A stretch of 64,000 nt of DNA, from assembly GCA_026391355.1 (NCBI GenBank), contig JAPLDH010000038.1, positions 1-64,000 of the forward strand, in the 5' to 3' direction. Positions 53,026 through 62,092 of the stretch are shown here, one piece after another. The stretch is from Bacteroidota bacterium. GTDB taxonomy: Bacteria > Bacteroidota > Bacteroidia > Bacteroidales > FEN-979. Each line of letters starts with the position of its first letter. Position 1 is the stretch's first letter. The notes beneath the pieces are model-generated. The model saw only the letters and a program-made list of their open reading frames with translations, did not search any database and had not been told where the DNA came from. Made by a program: the position numbers and the translations under genes.

Positions 53026-56000
53026 ATGAAAAAGCTTTTCACCTTTTTCCTGTTCCCTGCAATAATAATGATTGCATTGACCACATGCAATCCTCCGCAG
53101 GATCAACTCTCCTGGAAATACAAGTATGATGACGCCGGCAGAGTGGTTAAAATGACCGGACCCGGAGGGATCGTAACCACCTTCGATTATGAATTTGACA
53201 AAGTGCATCCGGATGTGATCCGGAAAATGACGAAACAGACGACCGGGATGGAGAAGGTGGTGTATGATTTCGATGAGTTCGGGCGGAAAATATCCATGCA
53301 GGATGCAAAGGGAACGACACGCTATGAATATGATGAATCCGGTAACGTGAAAGCGGTTCACCGAACCGGACAGCCTTCAATTTATTATGAATATAATACC
53401 CTTGGGCAGCTAGTATCATTGAAGGTAGGTAAATATTTCACGAATTACAGCTACGATTTCCTTGGCCGGGTAGAAAAAATGGGGACACCGGCGGGAGATA
53501 TTTCATATGAATACCAGGCAGCCCAGGGCTTTGTACAACGCACCCTGCCCAATGGCATCAAAACACGCTGGACTACCTCTCCTGATGGAAAACTTGCATC
53601 TCTTGTTCATCTTGATAGCGAGAACCATATCATCCACGGATACGAATATGTCTACACACCTGATGGCCTGATTACCCAAATAAAGGAGGTGATGGCCAAC
53701 GATGAGAATGTGACCGATTATAAATATGATAATGAAAAACGACTCATCTCTTACTCTGATACGAAAGGCAACTGGGAGAAATACGGTTATGATACCATGG
53801 GTAACCGGGTGAAAATGTCCTCGTCAACTGGTGAGAAACAGGAAATAACATACGACTGGTTTGGGAGGATGATGACTTTTAATGGAACCCCATGCAAATA
53901 TGATAAAATGGGAAACCTACTCTCTTACAATTCTGAAGTACAGAAATATTTTTATAATAGCGAGAATAAACTTGAAAGGGGAAAAAACGTATTCTACGAG
54001 TACGACGCGGCGGGAAAATTGACCAAATTAAACGATAGTAAAGAAAACAACTCGTTTGTAAATAATCCTCTTAAGTTAATTTGGGAACCTTTAATGGTTA
54101 TTTCTAAGAATAAAGAAATATTTTATTTATATGAAGGAGATAGCCCCATAGGATCTTTCGAAAATGGAATTGTAAACTTCTTTTTAACGGATCATCTTAA
54201 CTCTATTAGGAATATCTGCAATTACGATGGACTAAATATAAAAAACATTAACTATTCTCCTTTCGGAAAACCTGACGATACGACTTTAGAAAGAGTTATT
54301 GCACCTAGATTTTTAGGAATGTTTTCAATTCAAACTGATAACTTAACTTTAACGACTACTAGAACTTATAATCAATTCTTAGGTGTCTTTCATCAATTGG
54401 ATCCTCAAATATTATCCCAAAACTTAACCAGAAATATAAAAAATGAATATAAATATTGCGAAAATAACCCTATTAATTATAAAGACCTAATAGGAACTCA
54501 ATCACAATATTATTGGGGACCTGAAAGCTGGGCGTTCCAACAATTAATTCAAGCGAACCGGAATGATAAAAATTATATTGAAAAAATGTATACTGATTGG
54601 GCTAACAATATGATTCAAGCCCAAAAAGATATTGTTAATAAAAAGTTGTATAGTGATTGGGCTGAAAATTCAACTGGATGGGGTAAGACATTAATAAATG
54701 TAGCATCAGGAATTTTACCAGGTGAATCCTATAATGAGCAACAAAGGATGGGTACAATAATTTGGGATTTAGCTTCTACCTGGATGCCACCTTTAGCGGT
54801 TGCAAGGACTTCTTGCTCACTTTATAATGATTTAAAAGAAAAAAATAAAACTGAAGCGGCTTTTGATCTAGGAGATTTGACTTTAACTGCATTAAATACT
54901 TTTCTCGAAAAAAAAGGTGTAGGTATTATTCTAAAAAATGTTGAAAAGTATTGTTTAGAAAATACATTAAAAAGAACTAATTATGTATATGTTTATGGGG
55001 AAAAATATATTAAACTTTTAGATCAAGGGAAAACTGCCATTGACGCAGAGGTAAAGTATCTCTATCCTTCTGGTAACGAAACAGATTTGCTTTCAAATAA
55101 AAATACTAATAGGGATAGCCACTTAGGCGATAGTAAATTCACTGCCAATAACCCTTCTAATGTCGGAGGTGTTTATCTTAGTGGAGCCGGCAAAAGCCTT
55201 GAAACCCTAGGCCAATTAAGAGGTATAGCAGTAGATGAATCAACAGGAAAATTAGTTCTTGTAACCGAAGGCAATGGCACGGTGAACCTGCCCCCTTTAC
55301 GAATGGATGATGTGGTAACCATTTTCAGGAGTGTTTATGAAGAAGGGAATGCCCCCTTTGTTTCGATTGATCCGAACCCGGAGGATCGTTATGGGCCGAT
55401 CATGATACCGCGTCATGGAAAAATGACAGAGAATACTTATGTTGGCTGGATCCTTTTTGAAACCGATCGCGTGATGAAAGCCTACACACTCGGCACTGAT
55501 AACATCACCGGTTCACGCGTGAAAACATCCATTCCAGGATATAAAGAGGTGCAGGATGCCATGTATAGCGACAGGAGGGGCAATGAGAACTGGGAACGAT
55601 TCTGGATTGTACCTGCCCAGGTTGTAAAGCGGAGTTCAGAAAACAAAGAACTCACGTTGTACGATGTCCCCTTAAAGGTGAAGACACAAAGCATGGTTTT
55701 TCGGAATGGGAAACTGGAACCTGCCCACGGAGGAAAGTCATCGAAAGGCGCCGAAATGTTTACCCGTTGGTTTACTGAAAATTATAATAAAATTGCCAAA
55801 GAGGCCATGTCACAGCCTCCGAAGGAAAGCGGTTTCGATAAGCCGGTTCCTATCTTTAGCGAACTGCAGAGGATGGCGCTGATCACAGCCATTGCCGAGC
55901 AGTTGCGCGACCAGGGAGTGCCATTTCCCTCATGGATGAGGGAAAGCATTATACAACCCTGTCCAACCCCAAAAACAACCCCGGCTATTAACGCCAATAA

Positions 56001-57891
56001 TCCTGATGCCAATCCAAGGATTCATATTTATGGCGGGGTATCGCTTAGTACCACTGATCCAACTCTTGTCAAGGAGGTAATAGCCCCGGAAACGAAACAA
56101 CTTCTGAACCAAACCCGTAAAGAGATCCGCACTTCTCCCCTGCTTGCACCAAAGAGTTTTACCTCCGTCGGGAAAAAGTTCACGGTACTCCCCATCCCCG
56201 GCAATGAAACGAAGGCGCTCGCTCCTTGCGTTCTGAATGAAACAGATATTTCCTTAACCCTACCCACCGGTGAGTACCTCTCATTGGGCCGGAGCTATAA
56301 CTCGTTTTTCAAAACCCTTGACCCGATATTCGGAGGTTCCTGGACCATGGATCTACCATTCCTTGAGAATCCAAAGAAGCAACTGACCGATAACAACGGC
56401 AAAGTGATGATTGATCCAAACTTCTTTTACATTTCAACCCCGTTGAACAGTTATTCTGAATACAATGTCTCGACCTACAAGGGTGATGACCCGCGTGTTG
56501 GCGAACCCGTTCGTATGTGCAAAATGAAGAGCGGCGCACAATGTTATTTCGATATGCAAGGTTACCTCGTAGGGTATCGTCAGGAAGCCCTGATCACCTA
56601 CCGGCGCGACGAGCAAGAAAGAATCGTGCGCATGGAAGGTTGGTATGGCACGAAGGTGCATGCATGGATCAACCTGTCTTACGATTCCAAAGGTCGTATC
56701 TCGTCATTACAGGGAAGCGATGGAAGTTCCGTCCACTACCTGTATGCTTCGAATGGTACGTTGCAAAGCGTAAAAAACCAATGGGGAACATTATCCTACT
56801 CCTATTGCAAGCCGAATAACCGGGTGGCAACGGTAAGCCTTGACAATAAATTACTGAAAAAATATGCCTATAACGATCAGGGACAGGTTCTTTCGGTTTC
56901 TGATGATAAAAATTCGTTTAAAACAAACATTGTAACAACCGGGGGAGGCTACACCTTATCGCAGGATGGAAAAGAAGACGGGAATACACAGGTTAGCTAT
57001 GATTATGCGATGAGGCCATTACACCAGGTAAATATAGATAAGTCCGAGGTTTCCTGGGATTACACCTCTCCTGTACAAACAAAGGTCAGCTATAAAGACC
57101 CGCAGGGTTACAAATACGAGGTCAACCGGGCGAATGATAACAGCAGGGAGACGATAAAATTACCGGATGGGAATATCTATACAGCACAGTACGATGCCAA
57201 CGGGAACCTTATCACGGCCAGCCAGAATAACAAAGTACTGGTAAGTCACGAATATTCGGATGGAGAGCGGCTCAGGGCATCAAATTACGAGAATTATACT
57301 GTGATCCCTGAATACAATGAATTCGGCGAAAGCTCCGGATATAGTATTACCGCTCCGGGCGAGCAATCCACTCATAAATGGCAGCAGGTGCAATACGATG
57401 AGACGGGGAATGTAAGAAAGATCAGTGATTATAGCGGGTATGAACAATATTATGACTATGACAATAACGGAAATGTCAACAGGGTCCTTTCCAGCCAGGG
57501 CGAAGTGCTGGTTAACCGGGATAAACAGAAGAATGTCAGCACGGTTGAAACGAGCTGGGGCACGAAACAGCAGGCAAGTTATGATAAAGACGGAAATCTG
57601 AAAACAGTCGGTTATTCAACCGGTAACGCAAATGCATCCATTGAATTTTACAACGGTCTGGTAAACAGGTCAACCGATTTCAATGGAGACCAGACTGCGT
57701 ATTCCTACTATACCGAAAAAGGCAAAGAAGGGCTTTTAAAGAGTATCCGGAAAAGCAACAGCACCTATGATTATTCTTACACTCCTGAAAATTATCTATC
57801 AGGTGTAACCGTGAATAATAGGTATAAAATGGGCATTAAGTATGATAAAGACGGGCATATTATTGAGATCACCAAAACGAAAGGGAAATGA
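53026..57891 (+). CDS. RHS/YD-repeat exported protein with an internal RHS core and atypical domain order
   Basis: 1621 aa; YD repeats 'YKYDDAGRVVKMTGPGG'; core-like 'FFLTDHLNSIRNICNYDG...NINYSPFGKP...RFLGMF...TRTYNQFLGVFHQLDPQ...NEYKYCENNPINYKDLIG'; later 'ISLTLPTGEYLSLGRSYNS' (DUF6531-like) and more YD repeats. Confidence 0.88.
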   Translation: MKKLFTFFLFPAIIMIALTTCNPPQDQLSWKYKYDDAGRVVKMTGPGGIVTTFDYEFDKVHPDVIRKMTKQTTGMEKVVYDFDEFGRKISMQDAKGTTRYEYDESGNVKAVHRTGQPSIYYEYNTLGQLVSLKVGKYFTNYSYDFLGRVEKMGTPAGDISYEYQAAQGFVQRTLPNGIKTRWTTSPDGKLASLVHLDSENHIIHGYEYVYTPDGLITQIKEVMANDENVTDYKYDNEKRLISYSDTKGNWEKYGYDTMGNRVKMSSSTGEKQEITYDWFGRMMTFNGTPCKYDKMGNLLSYNSEVQKYFYNSENKLERGKNVFYEYDAAGKLTKLNDSKENNSFVNNPLKLIWEPLMVISKNKEIFYLYEGDSPIGSFENGIVNFFLTDHLNSIRNICNYDGLNIKNINYSPFGKPDDTTLERVIAPRFLGMFSIQTDNLTLTTTRTYNQFLGVFHQLDPQILSQNLTRNIKNEYKYCENNPINYKDLIGTQSQYYWGPESWAFQQLIQANRNDKNYIEKMYTDWANNMIQAQKDIVNKKLYSDWAENSTGWGKTLINVASGILPGESYNEQQRMGTIIWDLASTWMPPLAVARTSCSLYNDLKEKNKTEAAFDLGDLTLTALNTFLEKKGVGIILKNVEKYCLENTLKRTNYVYVYGEKYIKLLDQGKTAIDAEVKYLYPSGNETDLLSNKNTNRDSHLGDSKFTANNPSNVGGVYLSGAGKSLETLGQLRGIAVDESTGKLVLVTEGNGTVNLPPLRMDDVVTIFRSVYEEGNAPFVSIDPNPEDRYGPIMIPRHGKMTENTYVGWILFETDRVMKAYTLGTDNITGSRVKTSIPGYKEVQDAMYSDRRGNENWERFWIVPAQVVKRSSENKELTLYDVPLKVKTQSMVFRNGKLEPAHGGKSSKGAEMFTRWFTENYNKIAKEAMSQPPKESGFDKPVPIFSELQRMALITAIAEQLRDQGVPFPSWMRESIIQPCPTPKTTPAINANNPDANPRIHIYGGVSLSTTDPTLVKEVIAPETKQLLNQTRKEIRTSPLLAPKSFTSVGKKFTVLPIPGNETKALAPCVLNETDISLTLPTGEYLSLGRSYNSFFKTLDPIFGGSWTMDLPFLENPKKQLTDNNGKVMIDPNFFYISTPLNSYSEYNVSTYKGDDPRVGEPVRMCKMKSGAQCYFDMQGYLVGYRQEALITYRRDEQERIVRMEGWYGTKVHAWINLSYDSKGRISSLQGSDGSSVHYLYASNGTLQSVKNQWGTLSYSYCKPNNRVATVSLDNKLLKKYAYNDQGQVLSVSDDKNSFKTNIVTTGGGYTLSQDGKEDGNTQVSYDYAMRPLHQVNIDKSEVSWDYTSPVQTKVSYKDPQGYKYEVNRANDNSRETIKLPDGNIYTAQYDANGNLITASQNNKVLVSHEYSDGERLRASNYENYTVIPEYNEFGESSGYSITAPGEQSTHKWQQVQYDETGNVRKISDYSGYEQYYDYDNNGNVNRVLSSQGEVLVNRDKQKNVSTVETSWGTKQQASYDKDGNLKTVGYSTGNANASIEFYNGLVNRSTDFNGDQTAYSYYTEKGKEGLLKSIRKSNSTYDYSYTPENYLSGVTVNNRYKMGIKYDKDGHIIEITKTKGK

Positions 57892-57895
57892 AATC

Positions 57896-58367
57896 ATGAA
57901 AAAGATCTTTATCGCATTTACGCTGCTTTCTGGGTTAACCCTGCTTTATACAAATTCCTTTTCATTTGGCCAGAATCTTCTAATAATTCATGGTTCTGGA
58001 ACTGCTTTTTTAAAAAATGACTGCATGCTATACTCAGGGAAAATTGTTCAACTTGATGCAAAAAGCATCACTTTGAATTTTCCTACAGATGAAAACCATA
58101 TGGATCTCAATTCTCCTCAAAAGCCGGATGTTCCATATAGTGATCATGTCTTCGTAATAACTCCAAATACATTATTTTGTTTAAAACGGGGTAAAAACAA
58201 AATCATGGGTTAAATTAAAAGGTACCACCGGGGCTTGTGTGATAACTAAGAAAAACAGTAACAAAGTTTTGTATATTGTTGATGAAAGGGTTGGTTACTC
58301 TTTAGGTATGGATGGTACCGAAATGCAACCATTTAAATGCAAGGATTTCAATTTTTCGAGGAACTGA
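57896..58367 (+). pseudogene. Small exported protein, apparently frameshifted
   Basis: MKKIFIAFTLLSGLTLLYTNSFSFGQ...NTLFCLK then stop at 58213; another frame continues NGVKTKSWVKLKGTTGACVITKKNSNKVLYIVDERVGYSLGMDGTEMQPFKCKDFNFSRN* to 58367. Shift near the 'ttaaaacgggg' run (~58180). Confidence 0.6.
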
Positions 58368-58386
58368 TTGTTTTAATTTTTTTTCT

Positions 58387-58820
58387 ATGGATGCATGGCA
58401 CATCTGGTTAATTGTCACCATTTTTTTTATGATCATTGAAATCTTCGTCCCCTCCTTTCTGGCAGCAAGTATTGCCATTGGTTGTTTCCGTGCAGGAGCC
58501 GGAGCTTTCTTCAATGGCGACCTTAAGCTGCAGATGATATTGCTGATCTGTGGTATTATTGTCAGTTTGTTCGGGTGCGGCCGTTTATGCTTAGGCATGA
58601 ATACAGGAGATCGAAGCATATCAAAACCAATGCAGAAGTGCTTATCGGCAAAAGAGGCACCGTTTCAGTCAGAATTGACAACAGCGTGAACCAGGGAAGG
58701 GTAGCCATTGACGGGGATGACTGGAAGGCTGTCTCCCTGACAAACGAGGTCATTGATACCGGTATCAAGGTGGAATTCATCAAACTTGAAAGCATCATAT
58801 TAATTGTGAAACCTGTTTAA
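58387..58820 (+). pseudogene. NfeD-like protein, apparently frameshifted
   Basis: MDAWHIWLIVTIFFMIIEIFVPSFLAASIAIGCFRAGAGA... then, in another frame, RPFMLRHEYRRSKHIKTNAEVLIGKRGTVSVRIDNSVNQGRVAIDGDDWKAVS (NfeD C-terminal OB fold). Shift near 58565-58580. Confidence 0.8.
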
Positions 58821-58836
58821 AAAAGGATGATTTGTC

Positions 58837-59760
58837 ATGGATTATGCATTTCTTTTTATTCTGGCTTTTATCATCGTGTTCCTGATCATCTTTGCTGCCG
58901 CAGGATTTAAGATCGTCCAGCAATCGGAAACTATGATCATTGAACGGTTGGGTAAGTACAACCGTACCCTTTCATCAGGAATCAACATTATCTTACCCAT
59001 TTTCGATAAACTGTGTGAAATCCATTGGATGTATACGGTTGAAGGACGTGACGGTTCAAAAGTCATCCGTTTCAAGACGGACAGGAAAATTGATCTCAGG
59101 GAAACTGTTTATGATTTCCCAAAGCAGAATGTAATCACTAAGGATAATGCAAGCACGGAAATCAACGCACTTTTATATTTCCAGATCGTTGATCTTGTCA
59201 AGGCAATCTATGAAATAGCAAACCTGCCGGATGCCATTGAAAAACTGACCCAGACCACGTTGAGAAATGTACTCGGCGAACTGGAATTGAATGAAGCCCT
59301 TACATCAAGGGATACCATTAACAGTAAGCTTCGCGCAATTCTCGATGATGCAACAAACAAATGGGGTGTCAAAGTTAACCGGGTTGAACTTCAGTATATT
59401 AATCCTCCTCAGGATATCCGAGAGTCAATGGAAAAACAGATGAGAGCAGAGCGTGAACGACGGGCTAAGATTCTCGAAACGGAGGGATTAAAGCAATCTG
59501 AAATATTAGAAGCGGAAGGACAGGCCAATGCAAGAATTAAAGTTGCAGAAGCCGAAACCCAGGCCATTGAACGGATCAAACAGGCTACCAACTCCATCAA
59601 AGGAGATCCTATCAACTATCTGGTTGCAATCAAATATATTGATACACTGAAAGAAATGGTTTCCGGCAAGGACAATAAAATCATATACCTTCCATATGAA
59701 GCAACCGGGATCTTAAGTTCAATTGGTGGCATAAAAGAAATGCTGGAAAAGGGAAAATAG
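58837..59760 (+). CDS. SPFH/Band-7 (stomatin-like) protein
   Basis: 307 aa; 'IVQQSETMIIERLGKYNRTLSSGINIILPIFDK', 'RETVYDFPKQNVITKDNASTEINALLYFQIVD', 'QANARIKVAEAETQAIERIKQA'. Confidence 0.93.
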   Translation: MDYAFLFILAFIIVFLIIFAAAGFKIVQQSETMIIERLGKYNRTLSSGINIILPIFDKLCEIHWMYTVEGRDGSKVIRFKTDRKIDLRETVYDFPKQNVITKDNASTEINALLYFQIVDLVKAIYEIANLPDAIEKLTQTTLRNVLGELELNEALTSRDTINSKLRAILDDATNKWGVKVNRVELQYINPPQDIRESMEKQMRAERERRAKILETEGLKQSEILEAEGQANARIKVAEAETQAIERIKQATNSIKGDPINYLVAIKYIDTLKEMVSGKDNKIIYLPYEATGILSSIGGIKEMLEKGK

Positions 59761-59814
59761 ACCTTCATCGGACCCAATTTAAAACCTAACTTAGTACCTA
59801 AAGACAAGCAAAAA

Positions 59815-60891
59815 ATGGAAAACATATTCTCAATTTACCCCTGGTTTACACCAAGTCCAGGAACCCTGAACCTTTGGCTTTTTACCCGAAAATCAAAAAG
59901 TCTGTACAATCCGGGTGATACTTTTCCTGGTCTCTTTCAAACCTTGGGATTCAGGCGGGATGCAACCATATTCTTCATCGGAATTATATTTGAAATTATT
60001 GGATTGTCATTGTTCTATCTTTTCTTCCGGTCCATATACTTTTCAGTTTTGTTCTTCTTTTTATCCTTTATTTTGGTGGCAGGTTCACATTGGAACCGTG
60101 GCAGGATCACCATTTTAAAAACGCAGATTGCCTTACTAAAACATTCAGATTATCTTCAATTCACACCGGTTCTTAACCCTATCCCTTTAAAAATTTCCTG
60201 GAGGAAAAAGCGTTTGGCGAGACTAAACTTTTACAGGTTCTGCTTTTACTTCATGATCATCTTTTTAGCGCTATTTAAAACGTATGGATTTATAATGGGC
60301 ATTGCTTCATTCTCCTCCGGGATTTATGTTATCGTCCTAACAACGATTATTTCGTTATTCTTCCTGATAGTTGCCCTCATTCACATTTTTGTTACAGGGT
60401 ATTTCCTTTCTGAGGTTATGTTTCGCTATCATCTAAAAAAGGAAATCCAGGGGCACCTGAAGCTTCGGTTGTTTTGTAATCCCGGAATTTCTTCCAATCC
60501 TCCGCAACCTTATTTACAGGTTATTATTCCTAATCCAAACAACCTGACATTTCCTAAAGTTTCAACCTTTATGATTAACAACACACAACAGGTTATTCAT
60601 CCAAAATTTGGCAGGGCTCACATTCAATCGGGGTTTCATCGTTTGGAATATAATACGTTATCGACTCTGGGAATTTTCACGGATAAACAAAAGATTGAAA
60701 TGGCTTCACAGATCTTTGATCCTGATCCTGCAATACAAAAAATCAAGCAGGATGCATTTATTGGAATGGCAACGTATTACCAATTAACTACCCTCCTTTA
60801 TGTTTGTCCGATCTCAATTTCAGAATCAATTCCCAGTCCACTGCCAATAATACCTGATCCTCCGGTCCCGAGGGCACCTGTTTCTGAATGA
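59815..60891 (+). CDS. 'PGLFQT' multi-TM protein, copy B
   Basis: 358 aa; 'YPWFTPSPGTLNLWLFTRK', 'FPGLFQT', 'GSHWNRGR', 'IHIFVTGYFLSEVMFR', 'PNPNNLTFPK', 'YNTLSTLGIF'. Confidence 0.8.
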   Translation: MENIFSIYPWFTPSPGTLNLWLFTRKSKSLYNPGDTFPGLFQTLGFRRDATIFFIGIIFEIIGLSLFYLFFRSIYFSVLFFFLSFILVAGSHWNRGRITILKTQIALLKHSDYLQFTPVLNPIPLKISWRKKRLARLNFYRFCFYFMIIFLALFKTYGFIMGIASFSSGIYVIVLTTIISLFFLIVALIHIFVTGYFLSEVMFRYHLKKEIQGHLKLRLFCNPGISSNPPQPYLQVIIPNPNNLTFPKVSTFMINNTQQVIHPKFGRAHIQSGFHRLEYNTLSTLGIFTDKQKIEMASQIFDPDPAIQKIKQDAFIGMATYYQLTTLLYVCPISISESIPSPLPIIPDPPVPRAPVSE

Positions 60892-60925
60892 TATTCTGTT
60901 TTCTCTTAAAATGATATTATATTGA

Positions 60926-62023
60926 ATGAATATTGAAGATATTTTCATCCGCTATCCTTGGTTCGTACTAAGTCACTCAAGCTTGAGACTATGGCTTAAC
61001 ACCAGAAAGTTGAACATTCCTGGTGGTTTACAGGTCTCAGTCCCAGGATTGTTTCAAACATACTGGTTTTTCTGGGATTCCTTCTTTTTCATTATTGTTT
61101 TAATTCTTGAAGTTCTAGGCTTATTATTCTTTTATATCTATTTTGGATCTCTTTTTTTTGCAGTATTATTTTTCTCTTTGGATTTCATTTTTGCCACAGG
61201 ATGTCACTGGAATAAAGCTCGCTGGACAGAATTGAAAATAGAATTGTCATTACTAAATAGTAACAAATTTTTAAAATTTGCGGAAGATAAAGATTATATC
61301 AATGGGGAACAAAAGCCGATTGAGCACAGAATAAAGTGGAGAAGAAAAATAATTCGTCACTTTAAAATCTATAGAATCGTTTTTGCCTGTTTACTCTTTT
61401 ATGTATTGTTTATGAAGACTAGTGGATTTGTAAATGGATGGACAGATTCAGGAATGTCAAGTTTAGGAATACCTCTGATAATAATAAGCTCTTATATTAT
61501 TGTAAACCTGATCCATCTTTTCAGTACTGGATATTTTGGTTCAGAAATTATATTTCGTTTGCGTCTTAGGAGAGAAATCAGAGAACATATTTCTTATAAA
61601 AGATTTTGCAATCCAGGCATCTCATTTTTTCCTTCGCAACCATTTTTACAAATTCAAATTCCTAATCCGAACAATCTGACCTTTCCGGGTCCCCCGGATA
61701 ACAGATTACAAAACAACGATCAACAATTCACTCCTAAATTTCCAAGACCTCACATAATTCATGACTTGCATCAAATCGAATATAATACACTTTCAACATG
61801 CGGTATTTTGCTTGACAGTCAAAAGTACTACCTGCTTCAAAGGATTCACGATCCTGATCCAAATGTTCGGAGCCAAAAGAGGGATGCATTTCTTTCTTAT
61901 GCAACCTATCATCAGCTTATGAATATAATGGAAATTACACCTTTTCATGGCTTTTCTTTAAATACTGATTTACCTGAAATACCTCAACCACCTTCACCCC
62001 TTGGTCCTGTTCCTGAACAATAA
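60926..62023 (+). CDS. 'PGLFQT' multi-TM protein, copy C
   Basis: 365 aa; 'YPWFVLSHSSLRLWLNTRK', 'VPGLFQTYWF', 'CHWNKARWTEL', 'STGYFGSEIIFRLRLRREI', 'PNPNNLTFPGPPD', 'YNTLSTCGILLDSQ'. Confidence 0.8.
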   Translation: MNIEDIFIRYPWFVLSHSSLRLWLNTRKLNIPGGLQVSVPGLFQTYWFFWDSFFFIIVLILEVLGLLFFYIYFGSLFFAVLFFSLDFIFATGCHWNKARWTELKIELSLLNSNKFLKFAEDKDYINGEQKPIEHRIKWRRKIIRHFKIYRIVFACLLFYVLFMKTSGFVNGWTDSGMSSLGIPLIIISSYIIVNLIHLFSTGYFGSEIIFRLRLRREIREHISYKRFCNPGISFFPSQPFLQIQIPNPNNLTFPGPPDNRLQNNDQQFTPKFPRPHIIHDLHQIEYNTLSTCGILLDSQKYYLLQRIHDPDPNVRSQKRDAFLSYATYHQLMNIMEITPFHGFSLNTDLPEIPQPPSPLGPVPEQ

Positions 62024-62092
62024 TGAAGACCTGATGATTACATCTAAAACGTTTAATAAATCAAGCTGATCCCAATACTAATAACATTCATC

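Noticed and set aside
50201-57891. Zorya-type defence system
   Set aside because: The ExbB-like tail recalls ZorA, but there is no helicase/nuclease (ZorC/D/E-like) partner, and the neighbours are envelope proteins.
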